Below are positions 28,075 to 40,556 of a stretch of 64,000 nt of DNA, piece by piece. The stretch spans positions 496,001 through 560,000 of the forward strand of contig VWZS01007473.1 in NCBI GenBank assembly GCA_013397075.1, given 5' to 3'. The DNA comes from Rhabdornis inornatus (Eukaryota; Chordata; Aves; Passeriformes; Rhabdornithidae). Below the pieces are notes generated by a model that was not told where the DNA came from, ran no database searches, and saw only the letters and a list, made by a program, of their open reading frames with translations. Within the stretch, counting starts at the first letter, position 1. Each line of letters starts with the position of its first letter. Position numbers and translations under genes: made by a program.

Positions 28075-30275
28075 CTGCAAATTTTAGGGTAAACACACAA
28101 AAAATTACATTCAAAAAGGATTAAAAATCAACTTTAAAAATAGAAAAAATACTAAACTGCATTCTGTTTTGTATTCTTCTGCTGCATAAACAAGAACTCT
28201 TTATCAATTAAATTCAGCATTTTCCATCACAAGAATAGTCCAAGACCCTCTCTTTTAAATCTTCCCTTCATCTTTGGTATTATCTAGCTGTACTAGAAGG
28301 ACAGAGAAGTTGTAGCCATGGATCCACAGGCTTACAGAAATGTATCATTTTTGTTCCCCCTCCTATCACCCCATGGTACAATTCTTGTTTAGATGGCTAT
28401 ACAAACAACTACACAAAATATATGCTTTTCTTCTGTGAACTTAAATTACACCCATTGCATCCAAGTATGGCTTTTCTTTCAAACACATAATTCCAGTATT
28501 GTGCTGGAGCTGGCTTGAGTTAGTGGCTTGTGCTGGGGCCAAAAAACACCAAGACTGACAAAATGACAGGAATTTAGAGCTAACATTTGGTATGTCTTGG
28601 CAATATTGTTCAAATGGTGAATATCTGTGAGCTTTACAACCTAAAAATGTTACAATAGGCATAATTTCAAATGTGTAACATCAAGTTAGGTTACATCTAA
28701 GGCTACAGGAAAGGATATCTTACACAAAATATGAATACATGAATAAAGCTATGGGTAGCGTTTCTCTCCTACATTTCTCTCTGGGATTCCAGACTTTCTC
28801 TCTAGCTAGTTTCCACATTTCTTTTCTGTAATACCAGGTGTAAGTACATACTTCCTTGCAGGAATTCCAAACCTACTGAATAGGAAGAAATTGTAACATC
28901 CTGTTAAAAAGCACCATGTGAGAAGATAATTGCTAGGCACTGCAGGAAAGAATAAAGAACTAAATGAAACCAGTTTGTCAAAAGAAAAGTAAAAAAAATA
29001 GTAAGTGTTTTAAGCTTAAAACGAGTTTTACAGTGAAAGCCTGAATGATTATTTATTTTTGTTTTTAGAACAACACTTAAAGGCATTATCACCAGCAGGT
29101 AATTTAAAGCAACTGGACAGCAGTTCTTATATAGGAAAACTTGATCCATTTTTTTTTTTTTAATTCCAGAGATCAGAGATTTTAAGCAGCAAGTTGAAAA
29201 CTTTGTGCATGAATTCAGTATATTACTGTGAAGCTTACACTGTACACATGCCCTATTCTAAAACATGGAGGCACAGATTTTGTTACTTTGGGGAACAATG
29301 ACTTCATATAGTCTGTTCCTTGGAATAACAATCATTTCCCACCAAGAAATGATGCACCTGTCAGGATCAGCCTGGAAACCTCCTGCATAAAGCTGTTCAC
29401 TCTTGTTATCACAGCAGGGTGACTGTTAGAAGAATGGATTCCTCCATTCTTCACATATGTCTCTCCTGACACTTGTCAGAAGAGCACACACTTTACTTCC
29501 AGGTCTCTACACTTCAACTACAGTCTGGCATGAGGAATCAGGGAAGTTTGACTACACAACTGAAATTTCTACACTCTTAAAATGCTGAAAGGCAGGCAAC
29601 AGTGGAAGAATAAAAAAATAACTATGACACAGTTACAAAAAGTCAAATGAACGGCCAGAAATGTGTCCTATTAACTGATTTAGAGACTTGAACATGGTAA
29701 GTAAATAATGATGGGGTTCAAATTCTGAGATAATAATTCTGTATCCTGTTTTTATTCCAAAGTTTTACAAACATTAACAAGTATATCTTCCTAAAATTAA
29801 TAAGGATTTTGAATCCCCATTATACAGAAAAAGAAACAAAACAAAAAGGCTACCCATGTCACACAAAACAGGTAAAAGAAAAGCAAATATTCTGACAAAA
29901 TCTCCATATTAATGACAGAGACAACTACTGTCTGAAAACTTAAAGAAAATATGCTTGTCAAAAGAAGAGAACTATCTTTGTGGTTTGCAACAGTTACTAA
30001 CCTAAAAAGGATTTCATACAGTCTTCCTAGTCTCCTACTACCTCATGCACTTTACATTTTATAAAATTCTATTTAATAGCATATTTTTGATTTTTTGATA
30101 CTGATTATTTCTGCATTTTCTGCAACTAAAGCCATTAATTCAAATGTGAAACCAAAATCAACATTTCTAATAAACTTTTAAAATTATTCCATATCGATAA
30201 ATGAAATTGAAAGAATAGAAATAAACTTTATTTTCAAATCGTACATTCATGAACAGCGAATTCCATTCCAAACAA

Positions 30276-30455
30276 ATTTTAGACTGGATATTAAGAAAAA
30301 CTTATTCACAGAAAGAGCTGTTAAGCCCTGGAACAGGCTGCTCAGGGAACTGATGGAGTCACTATCCCTGGAAATATTTAGAAGTGCAGTGCTGGGTTAA
30401 CAGTTGAACTCAATGACCTGAAAGTTCTTCACCAACCTAAATAGGACTCTAAAAA
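30276..30455 (+). mobile_element. CR1 LINE 3'-end fragment with internal deletion
   Basis: The fragment begins with a form of 'gactggatattaagaaaaac', then CCCTGGAACAGGCTGCTCAG, a 'ctatccctggaaatatttag' block and GCAGTGCTGGGTTAACAG, in the order of the CR1 3' end. The stretch normally found between the 'tccctgga' block and 'gtgctgggttaac' is missing, so there is an internal deletion. It lies in an intron of the RPGRIP1L-like pseudogene, opposite in orientation to it. Confidence 0.85.
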
Positions 30456-32025
30456 TATATATATATTCCATATAAATTCCATGCTAAACTAACATTTATT
30501 TATTTGTAAGCATAAATGGCAAGGGTATAAAGTTGTAAATGAATTCTTTTCAGGGTCATTTTGGTTCAGTTTCAACTACAGAATTAGCCTGTAGTTTCAA
30601 CTTTGCAACTTCAATAATTTTCTGTATTATAATAGTATATCTTTTTCAAGAGCTATTCATTAAAGTGATTCTTCTTTTAGAAGAAAAGAATAGCATGTCA
30701 TTTATCCATTTATTTATATTCTAATATGGATCAAATCATTACGAGTATCATTTCCAGCAACATTCATTGTGACAGGGAAAAAAAAAATAGTACACTACTT
30801 AATACACATAATACACTGCCTATGCTGCTATAATTTGGCCTAGCACAAACACCAATAAAGTGTCAGGCTAAACCATCTGCAGGCAATTTTCAATGATATT
30901 TATATCCTTGATAATTTGGTTTCCTGAGCTTTAAAGCATTAGTTAAGTTCAGTTCCTGTTTCAGCTGAAAAAGCTCTGATACTAGTTTGTAAGGCTCATG
31001 ATAGAAAACATGTGTTGAAGATATAACTAGGCTGGGTTTAAAACGCACAGAGTTGGAAACTTTTGGTGTATGGGCATAATCTTTCCATAAATTTTGTTTC
31101 TTGGTGGTCCTCTTGCGAGGATCAAGTGGGGGACTGGACTACTGATGAATTTCCTGTCTTCCTATTCAGTCAATGCAGAACTGAAATTTCAACGCGAGCC
31201 AAGGCAGACATATTGATGACTGCAGAAAACAACTCACCTCCAAACATGGAGGACAGTACCATGGTAGCAACATGTAGAAGGTGAATGGTTCTGTCCAGAG
31301 AGAAAGCTCACTGCTGTAATCTTACCTCTACTCTCACTGTAGGCTTGTAAAATAATGTACAAAAATATCTAAGTATTTATAGGAGAAATCACAGCATACT
31401 GACTAGCTGCTTTCCTTTGCTAATTTATCCCTCAGAGGAAAAACAAAAAGAAAAAAAAGGAGTATTTATCCTCAGTATTGTCAAATTTTAATGGAACATT
31501 ATCCACTTTCCTATTCTATATGGTAGAGTAAGTCATCTGCTTGCTTATTAAGTGAAGTATTTTTCAGCTGTTTTTTTAATTTCCAAACCTTCTGCTACTC
31601 CATGCCAACAAGTAATCATTTTATGGTGTTCCCTGCTCCATTCCAGTAAAACCTGTTTTCTGGCCAAGACATGAAACTCAGATCTAGAAATGAAGAGAGA
31701 TCACTCCTCCTTACTGTGGAGTGAATCAGTGATTTGTGAATAAATACATGTTTAAAAGATTTACAAGTAACTCCAACATTTCAAATACAATCAGCAGGTA
31801 TCCTATTCTCCCACAAATCAAATGAATCTTTAAATTAGTGATTATTCCATTTTAATCATTGACCTTCAAGAGAAAATTTAATCAAAGGATGTAATTCATT
31901 CTGTATAAGTAATGTACATACTATCACAATCAAAAAATGGAATAAAATCAAATTTATTACTATTATTATCATGAAATTGGACAAGAATAATTTATATTCT
32001 TTCTCATATGTATTCACATAATAGC

Positions 32026-32052
32026 TGTGTGTCTGTCTGTCTGTCTATCTAT
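32026..32052 (+). repeat. TCTG/TCTA tetranucleotide microsatellite
   Basis: Short (TCTG)n passing into TCTA units; a possible length-polymorphic marker. Confidence 0.8.
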
Positions 32053-35012
32053 TTCTGGAAATTCTAAGGCCAAAGAACACTTCCTACAGCTCTTAAGACT
32101 CTTAGTAGTATTCTGAATTCAGAAAGCAACAAATGTAGTAGACTACACTGGGCAGATATGTGCTTTTCAGATTAATTAGTAATGGAATACTGGTAATAGA
32201 TTCTCTCTTTTGCTGAACAGATTTTTTAAAAACTAACCAACCAACCAAACTCCCAAACCAAACCCCAAACCACAGCACTAAACCAGCATTAGGTGAGGCT
32301 GCAGTATTTCATGTCACATGAACCAAAACTGGGAAGAAATAAGAGCAATAGTCCCATCAGAATGCACTTATCATTCCTAGCTAAAACAATTTTTTTTCCT
32401 GGTTAGTTAGGTATTTGACTCCTCAGTCAAACCTCCTCAAAAGAGACAAACAACAAGGCGAACCGCAAGCATTATTTACTAAGTCTTACAACAGAGTTTT
32501 GTAGCACTAACATGTGCCTGCCAATGTGTAGATCTGGCTTTAGAACAGACCTGAGACCCCTTTCTGCACAATTATCTGCTTTAACCACATTTATCACTGC
32601 AAAGCAAGTCAGAATTACTCTTAGTATCAAATATTTTTCATCTTTTAGAAGAGTATGAGGAAAAGAACAAAGAAAAATAAACACTTCTTTTTTTTGCTAA
32701 GGAAAAGCAACAATGCTAGAATCAAATTTGAAAAGTCATGTGACCTAATGGTGTGTCACTGGCAGGTTTATGTGCACACTGTCAAAAAAGATACAAGCAG
32801 CATCTAAGCATGCCACATAGCTGTCACTTTCTGTTAATGGCAATAGCACTCATGATTTTAAAAGCCAGTGGTCTTTATTGCTTTGTATTTGAAGTGATTT
32901 ACTGCATTTTCTTCCACTGAGGAAGCCAGTGATAATGATAATGTATGGCAGAGTGCTTGTCCTTTTTGACAGCCTCAGTAATTTAATCCTCCTTTCCTGC
33001 CACAATATTTCAATAAGAGAAACCTCTAGACCAATGGACTGGAGAAAATCCACAGCCTGGGGAGTGTGAGTGAGTGCTCTGAAAGCTTTTCATTGTTTTA
33101 ATTTAAAATACAAACACAAGGATCAGCTTTTAATTTTTGTACTATTAATATGACCTAGAGTGAAAGTTAGCCTTGGTTTGGAAAACATACTACAAGAATG
33201 AGAAGCAGGGTTTAAAAAATTATTTAAGAAGTTTTTGGGCATCTTATATTAGAGAAAGTAGCTGCTTGCCTCCAAATGGTATCGGTCTGCAAATATCAGC
33301 AAACTACTGTGAAAGATTATAAAAATTTGAAAAGGTGTTAAAGGAATTTTTTAAAAAAATTAAATAAAGAAATGAAACTGTAAAGGTTTTGCTAGAACAG
33401 AACTAGAATGAATATAGCCCCCTAAGAATCAAAGATAGCTCTTCAGAAGAGTTTTCATTTGTTTTTATCGGGAGAAGGTGGAGCTAGAAATTTCTCTGTC
33501 ATTAAACTCCAACATCGTTAATATTCACTTTCTTCTAGTTACTCTGCCACTGTACTCACAACAATTCTTTTTGACTCTACATCATAGTAAGGTTTCCTTT
33601 TGCCATGTGCAGACAGGAATCTTTAACACATTTCATACTGTCTTCAGCTACCCGAAACAAACTTCTTTGTATAAACAGAAAGCATCAACTCTGCTATGGA
33701 GCTGAGAGTATCAGAACACAGCAATATGAGGAGATAAGAAGGCCTAAATTCCTTGTAGAGGGATTTATTGAAGGATATATCTCTACTAGTGCTAGGAAGC
33801 CCATTTCCCAGAGCTCTTGATGTTTCAGTTTTCTCCAAAGCCACTCCAAGCTCCTAGATGGGCAGCAGAACTGCTCTTAGGAATGGGTTACTATCACAGC
33901 CAGTCCAACTGTGGAGTCATTCAATCAAAGGAATCTGCAGTTTGCCACCTTTTTCTCTGCTAACAGAAAGCAAAGCACTGGCATTCTGTTTTTGAATCCT
34001 TAGTTTCCACTCACAATGTCTTACTTTCTTAGGTCAAAAGAAGCTGTTATTGTCATCTGCTGTTCTTTTGGGCATGTGGATGACTTTCCACATGTGCTAC
34101 TCTCATGGCCAAGTGCTCCTGAGGCCACCACAGGAAGTGATGGGGAGGCAGCAGGGAGACAGATGGACAGCCAGAGAACTTCAAAGGAAATGCCACGTCA
34201 ACAGATTCTTCCCTTTCCCATAACCATCCCAAATGGAATTTCCTAAGTTCACTAATACTGTATCTAAAACAATTTTAAATGCAAATGATTAACAAACCTA
34301 ACGAGTTCAAATGCATTTCACTCAATAGAAAAATTCAGGCTAGTAAGTAAAATATTCAGCACAAGAACTTCATTCAAATGTGGGGAAAATGATTAACCAG
34401 AGTGAAAAAATATTTTTAGATCCTGATGAATAACACACTTTCATAGCACCCCTTAGTACTGCCTGAACTTAGAAGCATCAACATTGCTGCAAGGCATGGA
34501 ACATCTCGTATTTCTATCCAATTAATTGCAAAAATAATTCAAAATTAACTTGTGACAGTGTGCCTCTAAAATTAAAAAGTTTGTAAAAGCTGAAGATGAC
34601 AATGACCCTGGAACCTTGTTAGAAATCTCTGCAATTCAAAATATTGCTGTTCTGCTATAGTTCCGTTTTTTCATAGTTCACATCCTAACAAAACTAAACA
34701 ACTATACGATGAAGCGGATTTTCATCAAATGAAGAAAAAAATGCTCCACAGTCTTGAGTTTATTGTAGAAAAGGAATAAACACACAGAATTATAACAACG
34801 TTTCCTGATACAAAGCCTTAACATTTAAGGAATCCACTTTTAGAATAGGGATCTTCAGAAGTTTATTTTTAATAAAAAGTACATCCCATCTTTCCCACAC
34901 ATCTCCTCTCTACTTCCACTTTTACTTCAAGTTGTTCAAATAGTCACATCTACACCTAAGAAAGAAAAGTTTTTGAGAAAAGAAAGTTTCCCAATTAAAT
35001 TTCAAATAAAAC

Positions 35013-35141
35013 CTTTGCCAGGTTTCATAAATCCTTCTTCTGTTTCTGCTGTCTGTTCTCTAGAACCACTGTATAATTTGGCAAGTTTCACTGTTCTTTG
35101 AATGTATGGGCCTATAGTGTTTGGAAACATCCTCAGATATT
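35013..35141 (-). pseudogene. Possible degraded RPGRIP1L-like exon (start of C-terminal domain)
   Basis: A minus-strand open stretch includes YIQRTVKLAKLYSGS, followed after about fifteen residues by KPGKG. The spacing resembles the human segment TIQRLFVECRFYSLP followed by KPKSGQ, at the start of the C-terminal domain. Upstream bases also resemble the codons for the preceding residues. The donor (GTTTTA) is weak and the frame has drifted. Position between the 36.9 and 28.0 kb exons supports the call. The next segment (WVYYNYSNVIYVDKEN in human) was not found. Confidence 0.4.
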
Positions 35142-36929
35142 CTATTAACTCTTTTCAGTGGTAACAAACACAACGATTTCTCTCAGCCACTGTGATCATC
35201 AGGAGGTACAACACCATGTCATGGGCAATCGAGGTTTGGACCCTAATCCTGCACTGTCTAAATTTCCCCATCCAAGTTTCTATTCCAAGACTCTGGAAGA
35301 AAGAAAATTATCTTCTAATCATGCTTAGTGAAAAAGTCATAGTTGAAAAAACCCAATAAATGCCAAGCTACATGACAGAACCACCTGTGAAAATGGAAAC
35401 TCATGGGATCTTATATGTCCAGATCACTGGAACTCTATTATATTGTTTTCAACAAGGTTCTGTTAATCTTCCATGCCAAACAATGACAGTGAAGAATGTG
35501 CAAAAGATATGGGAAAAACTTCAAATGTTTTTAAAGCAATGAATCTCATGAAGCCTTTTGTAGCAGTTAAAATGTTTTTAAAACAGTCAATCTGTTCCAG
35601 TTATAGATAATATAAAATGCTTTATTTATTATAAGAATTAGTGATTTTTTTAGATTACTTATGGACTTACTCCGATTTTCTCCATGCAAAAATCTAAAAG
35701 ACTATTAGTTTCCTTCTAAGCTCAAAGTAAATTTCTTTCTACCCATGCAAATCTCATTTTTATTAAAGAAAATATTCAATTAACCTCAAATATTCAGCAT
35801 ACTCAAATCTAATTAGACATGAATAAGAGATGCAGCAAAGCTATGGTAAACACACATGCAGATTTCATTACTATTATCTTACTGGCTTCTCAACTGGTAT
35901 TATCAAAAGGCAGACTCATTAGGTTTTTTCCCCCCTATATGCAAAGCTAATCTTGAGTAGAAATTAGACACCCAATTATCTAAGCAAACCTCTACAAATA
36001 ACAACCACACTAGTATAATGCTGCAGAATATAGTCCTGAAGCAATTAAGACCAAACCCCACATTTTAATATTGATTTGCTGGGATATTTTTAAGTTCAAA
36101 CAGTTTTATCATCCATACCCAAGCTGTAAATAGAAAAATCAAAGTTGCACAATCAGGTTATGATTAGCAGAAATAATAAAATATAGCACTACTACATTGG
36201 AAAGCCTTATGAATTACAGTCTCCCCAAAGCATGATGCTATTTTCAAATATCACACCTTGAAATGTATTGCAGTTTCGTAATTACGTTAAAACTCTGAAA
36301 TTTTATTCTATATTCATCGTATCTTTCCCGCATTTTTAAACTTTGCTGAGCAAATACCTAAAATACAACTAGACCATAACTAGTATGCCCAGTATATTCA
36401 AAGCAATGAGAATAAAAAAAAACAAGAGAAATGAAAAGCCTTTAGAAGCTTTTATTGGCTTATGGTATTATTTTAACTGGTTTTGAAAAAGGTATTTCAT
36501 TTGTGTATGTCTAACTAGAACATCTGGAGAAGTGCCTACAGAAGCTAACAAGATGAAATTGTCCAACCCATAAAAAGAGTTCTTATTTATGCAATGTCTT
36601 ATTTAGCATATGATGCCACAAATCCCATTTGTGTGAATGGAAGGAAGTCTCAATGAATTCAGGACTTTGCAGAACTACTGTTTTTCTGGTGGGTTTCTTT
36701 TTCTCTCCCAAGGCCTTACAAAGATCAATGTCCTTCTTGGAATTACACAAGTTAACAATTGCATGGTGGATTGAGAGCAACTACTTTCAGATGTTCATTT
36801 ATTAGAGTCTAGCATATGCAACATGCAGGATTAAGTATTCTGCAGTAAATAGCAATTTATTAGTATTAAATACAGCTGAGTAATTTCCCATTTTAAAAAG
36901 TTCTTATTAAAGGTACATTGAGTACTCAC

Positions 36930-36960
36930 AAGGGATGATGAAGTCCATTACATATTTTCT
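36930..36960 (-). pseudogene. Possible remnant of RPGRIP1L-like short acidic exon
   Basis: A short stretch ending ATCATCCCTT|GTGAGT fits the end of the human segment that follows EPE and closes with DDCIIP. It lies between the linker exon and the C-terminal exons, which is the right place. The upstream part is shortened and the exact acceptor is unclear (TTCAG at 36963-36961 is one choice). The frame is not kept from the exon before. The match is short, so this call rests mostly on order and on the strong donor. Confidence 0.35.
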
Positions 36961-39900
36961 CTGAACGTATTTCAGTTGTACACGGTTGGATAGAATGTTT
37001 TCCTTTTGCTGTATCATGTATCAATAGAAAAATTAGTTTCTCATGCTCTTCTGGGAAAAAGAAAAACTTATGTAAAGCCTAACTGTAAAATGTATGCACT
37101 ACCAGCATTTTTAAATATATTGCAGCTTCCATTTCTTACACAAGCCTACTTTTGTATTTTAGTTTATACTTAATAATTGCATCCTTCTCTCAGTTCTTAA
37201 AAACCATCATTAGTATTTCCCAAAATAGTTGCAAGAATGACAAATACAACCAATACAGAGATAAATGCAAATATAATGTATAGGAAATAGGCTTTGTTGC
37301 AGGCATTTTCATAAGACAGAATTTTAGGGAAGGAAAACACCTGCTCAGGGATAGGTCCCACTCACCAGTGCTATAGTTACAGTCACTCTTCTGAACACCT
37401 GTTGGGTTTGGAAGTGACAGTGGAGTGTCCTCTGCAGGGAAATTGTTTCATCTGCATTCTAAACTCAGCTGCTGTATTTCATCTAGTGTAATTCATGACT
37501 TAGTAAAACCAAGTGATGTAATTTTAATCCAGATTTTTCAACTTCCTATTTAAAAACAAAACACAAACCAAAATAATTATTTTGTGTTTCTTGAAGTGTT
37601 AACACAAACCAAACATCCATGTGAACTATTGGGTAGTTTGTAGAATTAATAGTGATGGATTGATTTGACATAGACACAGTAAGAATCTAAACCCCATGGC
37701 TTGCTGTTAAGAATATTGTTGCAACTGATACTGATTAACATTTGATGCTTAAAATATTTTTGCAATAGTCATAGTCTACTGGAGAAAATTAGGTTAAGAT
37801 TATCTTTATGTACTATGCTATCTGAACCACTGATTTCAGTTGCCATCATTTTTAGCTACACAGCAAAGTGATCCTGTAACTGCTGCAAACAGTTTCAGTA
37901 ATATTAGGTACCAAAGTTTTCCAAATGGTAGAGAACTGTGTCTACTGCAGATTATACCACATTAAATAAAAATCCACCAAGTCACAAAGTTGTTAGGCAT
38001 GTAAAGTACAACTGCATTTATACGGAATTCAACTTCACATACTGAACTTGACTAGTTAAATCAAACGTACCTTTAACAGTTAAAATTAATATCATAAAAT
38101 TAAACACAGTTGTTCTTCATCAGACCTTTTCTTATTCTCTTTTAAGCAAAATTATATTTTTATTTTCCTTGTAAAATTGTCTCACACTGTTCAGCAAGGT
38201 TTATGGTATTGTGTACAGATACATTGTAATAAGATTTCTGTATTGAAGTGTGAATGTCAGACTCAACAGAAAGACAGAAGTACTTCCCTAGGTAATTTGA
38301 AGAAAGAAAAGCCACTCCGGTTTCCAAAGTGGAGTATGTAGGTGAGCATTCAAAGACAACATTCTTCAAAGAGCAAACACAACACGTTGGAATACAGAAA
38401 TGTCAAAAAAAATTTTTTTTACTTCCTTCATTTCTTTCAAGTTCATATCTTTATTAGAAATATTTCCCCTATGTGGAAATATTTTGACAATTTTTGATTT
38501 TAAACTTGAATCACTTGAAGCATTAATCATATGCAGAAGATTAGCTTTCTAGATTCAGTGTTCGAACTGCAAGTCAATATTCTAATTTATTAAGGAGATA
38601 GCTTACATTTCCCCAAGCAAACTATATGATTAATCAAACTGAAAAGCAGGTGTATCCTATTGTAAAAATATCCATCATAAAGAACAATTTCCATTGCTGT
38701 CAAGTCCTTTCAATATTTGATGAAGTAATTTTACCCCCTCCTTTCAAAAGACATTTCCTTTTATTATGTATCCTAAGACACTTTAACTAAAAACCCAAAT
38801 CTGAATATTTCAATAAGGTTGTTTTATTATTCAGTAGATTCATGGAAATTTTACTAGGATGACAGAAAAAATTCCACACCATTCTGTCTCCACTAATACA
38901 GGTACACGGCTTCAGCTGGCAATATTACTGGGATTAGCATAGAATGATGAAATATTTAAAAGGAATTTTTTTTTCTAAAATCTAATAAATCAAATGACTG
39001 CCAAATGTCATTAAAGTGATGGTCTCTGACTTGAATATGCTTTTCATATTCAAATTTGAAAAGAAAGAGATGAAAGCCTGGAAAGGTTACTCAGTTTCAA
39101 CTAATAACCTCAAGCACTCTACATTCACATGCATAAAAAATGAAATTGGCTCTATTGTCTAATTTTACTTCAGAAACAACTCTTTTCTTCTTGCACTGAA
39201 CAGATGTATTAGCATCTGTATTTAAAGGGATATGCTGAGTGGTTTTGTTCCCCCCAAAGTATTTAGCAGCTATGTCAGACTAGTTTGTACACAGACAGTA
39301 GCTTATGAATCAAGTCCAAATACAATATCCTGTATTATAAAGTGTTCCTTTTACATATCTTAAAATTTGTTTGACATATTTAACACTTGTAATTGCATAC
39401 AGTAGGCAAAGAATATTACACTTTTTCAAGACCAATGGGGTAAATCCAGGTATTCTGCTTTCTAACTTAAACCAAAGCAAACCTGAGTCATGCTATTAGA
39501 AAATTATAAGAAAAAAACCCCAAATTATCTTGGAGTTTAACAGTCAAGATTATTCTGAGTCCCAGTTTTATTGATATTAAATGTGAATACAACATATACA
39601 AAGCAGAACACAAGCTGATTTAAAGATATTTACAAATAAAAAATACAGAACTGCTTAAGAACAGCATTAGCTATCAATGTCATATTTCATCACTAATACA
39701 AAACCACTCACATTATGTAGCCATGCTGAAAATATATGTAGCATCCAATATATGATAGGAATTCATTTAAAAAAACCATTTATATTTCTTGATGCAGAGT
39801 GAAGTATGTTATTTAAATCTATTCCTAAGATTTTTTTTAAGTCAAGTCTCATTTATTAGGTACTGTTCAAATGAACAATGGATAATTTGTCAACTACTGC

Positions 39901-40491
39901 CCACAAATAATTCTATTTAATGGGAATAAAATTAGTCTTTACATTTAGTATTTAAAACAAAATATAATACACAATTTCACCTAACAGAGAATGGGCAGAT
40001 ACTGAAGAATATTAAATGCTTTCAAAAATGTCTCAGAGAAACTGCGTCAGTGCTTTCATTTCAGGTGAGGAAACCAAAACATGGGCAAGATATTTAGTCT
40101 ACGTCAAAATGCTTCCCCTACTATCTAATACTGACTCTTTGTAATTAATGCTACCCAAAGATTTGGAAGAATCACTGAAGTCCTTCAAAAAGCTTTAGGA
40201 TTAGGGTATGTACTAAATGCACCGGACATTACATCCAAATTCGAAATCTCAACTTTTCTCACCTTTCTGATTTCTGAGATTAAAAAACCATATTTTAATT
40301 CTGTAATTAGTCTTGACTGCCATCTTTAAACAGCTATATATTCCATATTTTGATTTCCTTTTTGGTCACAATAAAAGGCTAACAATTCCATATGAAAAAT
40401 GGAATTCCAACTGTCTCAGATGCTCAACAACAGCATCCCACAGAAGTGCTTTAAAAAATAAGTTTATGCTTTCTGCACAGAACAGCTGAGT

Positions 40492-40556
40492 TGAAAATAC
40501 CTTGCTGAAAATAGGACCAACGTGAAAATAGGACCTAGTTGAAAATAGGACCAACG
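40492..40556 (+). repeat. 17-bp tandem repeat, three copies plus a partial one
   Basis: TGAAAATAGGACCAACG occurs at 40506-40522 and again exactly at 40540-40556. Between them at 40523-40539 is a copy whose last five bases differ. A degraded fourth unit precedes them from 40492. It is in an intron of the pseudogene and no function is evident. Confidence 0.9.

Larger units (their letters stand above)
28075..35012. other. Intronic DNA of the pseudogene
   Basis: This interval holds the 30.3 kb CR1 fragment and the 32.0 kb microsatellite. The parent gene should have coding sequence here for the segment after the 35.1 kb remnant; I could not find it. Confidence 0.5.
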
